The notes beneath the pieces were generated by a model. The model had not been told where the DNA came from. It did no database searches and saw nothing but the letters and a program-made list of their open reading frames with translations. Positions 5,710-6,206 of a DNA stretch of 6,206 nt are shown here, in pieces. Each line of letters begins with the position of its first letter. The stretch's first letter is position 1. Source of the DNA: Bdellovibrio sp. (GTDB lineage Bacteria; Bdellovibrionota; Bdellovibrionia; Bdellovibrionales; Bdellovibrionaceae). The translations under genes were made by a program, and so were the position numbers. The stretch is from NCBI GenBank assembly GCA_019104905.1, contig JAHRXB010000290.1, positions 1 to 6,206 on the forward strand, given 5' to 3'.

Positions 5710-6206
5710 CTTCTTATCTGATTTTAGTTCAATCTGAAATTCTGTTTCATCAAGTTGCTGTTGAAGCTGTTTGTCGTTCACTGGAGGTTTCGCCGTGGGA
5801 CGTGGCTTGAAAAGATCCTGATCCACCCCATCATCAACACTTTCTTTGAACTGCTTTACCTTCTTATCGGAGCTCAACTCAGAGTTGTCATACATATTCG
5901 AGCGATAGCTCGGAACGGGAGAATCCACGGGCGCCACATACGGCTCTTCAGAATACCCTTCAGTCATATCGAAACTGTAGCGAATAAATCCACCGACATG
6001 ATACCCCGCAGCCGTATTCGTTCCAGTCAAAGTCATTCCCGCATTCGCCTGAAGACTCCACTTGGGATGCAAAGCCCACGTCGCATAGACTTGAGTATCA
6101 ATCAACGATGGATTGGCCGAATAGAACTTCAAAGAACCCGCGTTCACACTGTTAATGTAAGCCGTGCGAATCACGGAATCCTTGTTGTTCGTATCATCAG
6201 ATATAC
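5692..6206 (-). CDS. Unrecognised protein, C-terminal part, possible outer-membrane beta strands plus charged tail
   Basis: The last 170 residues of a gene whose start lies beyond the right edge; the frame is open to the edge, so an internal GTG at 6174 is not the likely start. The first ~80 visible residues alternate polar and hydrophobic positions with aromatic ends, for example DTQVYATWAL, WSLQANAGMTLTG and VGGFIRYSFDM, which looks like transmembrane beta strands of an outer-membrane barrel. From about residue 81 the sequence turns hydrophilic and Pro/Asp/Lys-rich, with no cysteines, and ends in a basic run (KKKKRRR) encoded partly by the terminator stem. A 90-residue tail after the last strand is unusual for a barrel protein. 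I cannot name a family. A periplasmic or surface tail is possible; a beta-rich soluble protein is the alternative. Confidence 0.7.
   Translation of the reverse strand, partial: ISDDTNNKDSVIRTAYINSVNAGSLKFYSANPSLIDTQVYATWALHPKWSLQANAGMTLTGTNTAAGYHVGGFIRYSFDMTEGYSEEPYVAPVDSPVPSYRSNMYDNSELSSDKKVKQFKESVDDGVDQDLFKPRPTAKPPVNDKQLQQQLDETEFQIELKSDKKKKRRR

Overview
The window looks like chromosomal DNA of a predatory or environmental deltaproteobacterium-like Gram-negative, most probably Bdellovibrio or a close relative (Bdellovibrionota). This is inferred from a DivIVA homologue in a Gram-negative setting, a secreted NodB-type deacetylase next to it, a Tad/Flp pilus inner-membrane gene, and a balanced GC content. 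I saw no rRNA, tRNA, CRISPR array, insertion sequence or phage gene, and no gene-free stretch longer than about 110 bases.

Left part, minus strand (1-1620): a compact three-gene unit read leftwards. It encodes a TadC-like pilus platform protein, a small DUF192 protein, and an FHA-domain protein that runs off the left edge. The genes are 3 bases apart or overlap by 14 bases, so they are very likely one translationally coupled transcript for Flp/Tad pilus or secretion work. The tadC start lies only 28 bases from the divergent maf start.

Middle, plus strand (1649-5679): six genes read rightwards. They encode a Maf nucleotide pyrophosphatase of the YhdE (dTTP/UTP) type, an exported polysaccharide deacetylase, the PLP-homeostasis protein YggS, a ProC-like pyrroline-5-carboxylate reductase, DivIVA, and a DUF167/YggU protein. 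The order yggS-proC-divIVA-DUF167 combines the proteobacterial yggS/proC/yggU grouping with the yggS(ylmE)...divIVA grouping of Gram-positive division clusters. Themes are cell-envelope and polar growth (deacetylase, DivIVA), nucleotide sanitation (Maf) and PLP/proline metabolism (YggS, ProC).

Right edge, minus strand (5692-6206): the 3' part of an unrecognised protein with beta-barrel-like strands and a long charged tail. It converges on the DUF167 gene at a strong bidirectional terminator that overlaps both stop codons.

The most noteworthy structure is a perfect 11-bp terminator-like hairpin plus T-run lying inside the first codons of the DUF167 gene, immediately downstream of divIVA. Other points are substitutions in DivIVA's expected membrane-inserting residues and in two conserved ProC motifs. 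I did not find a convincing entirely new system; most of the window is a recognisable core region with some unusual details.
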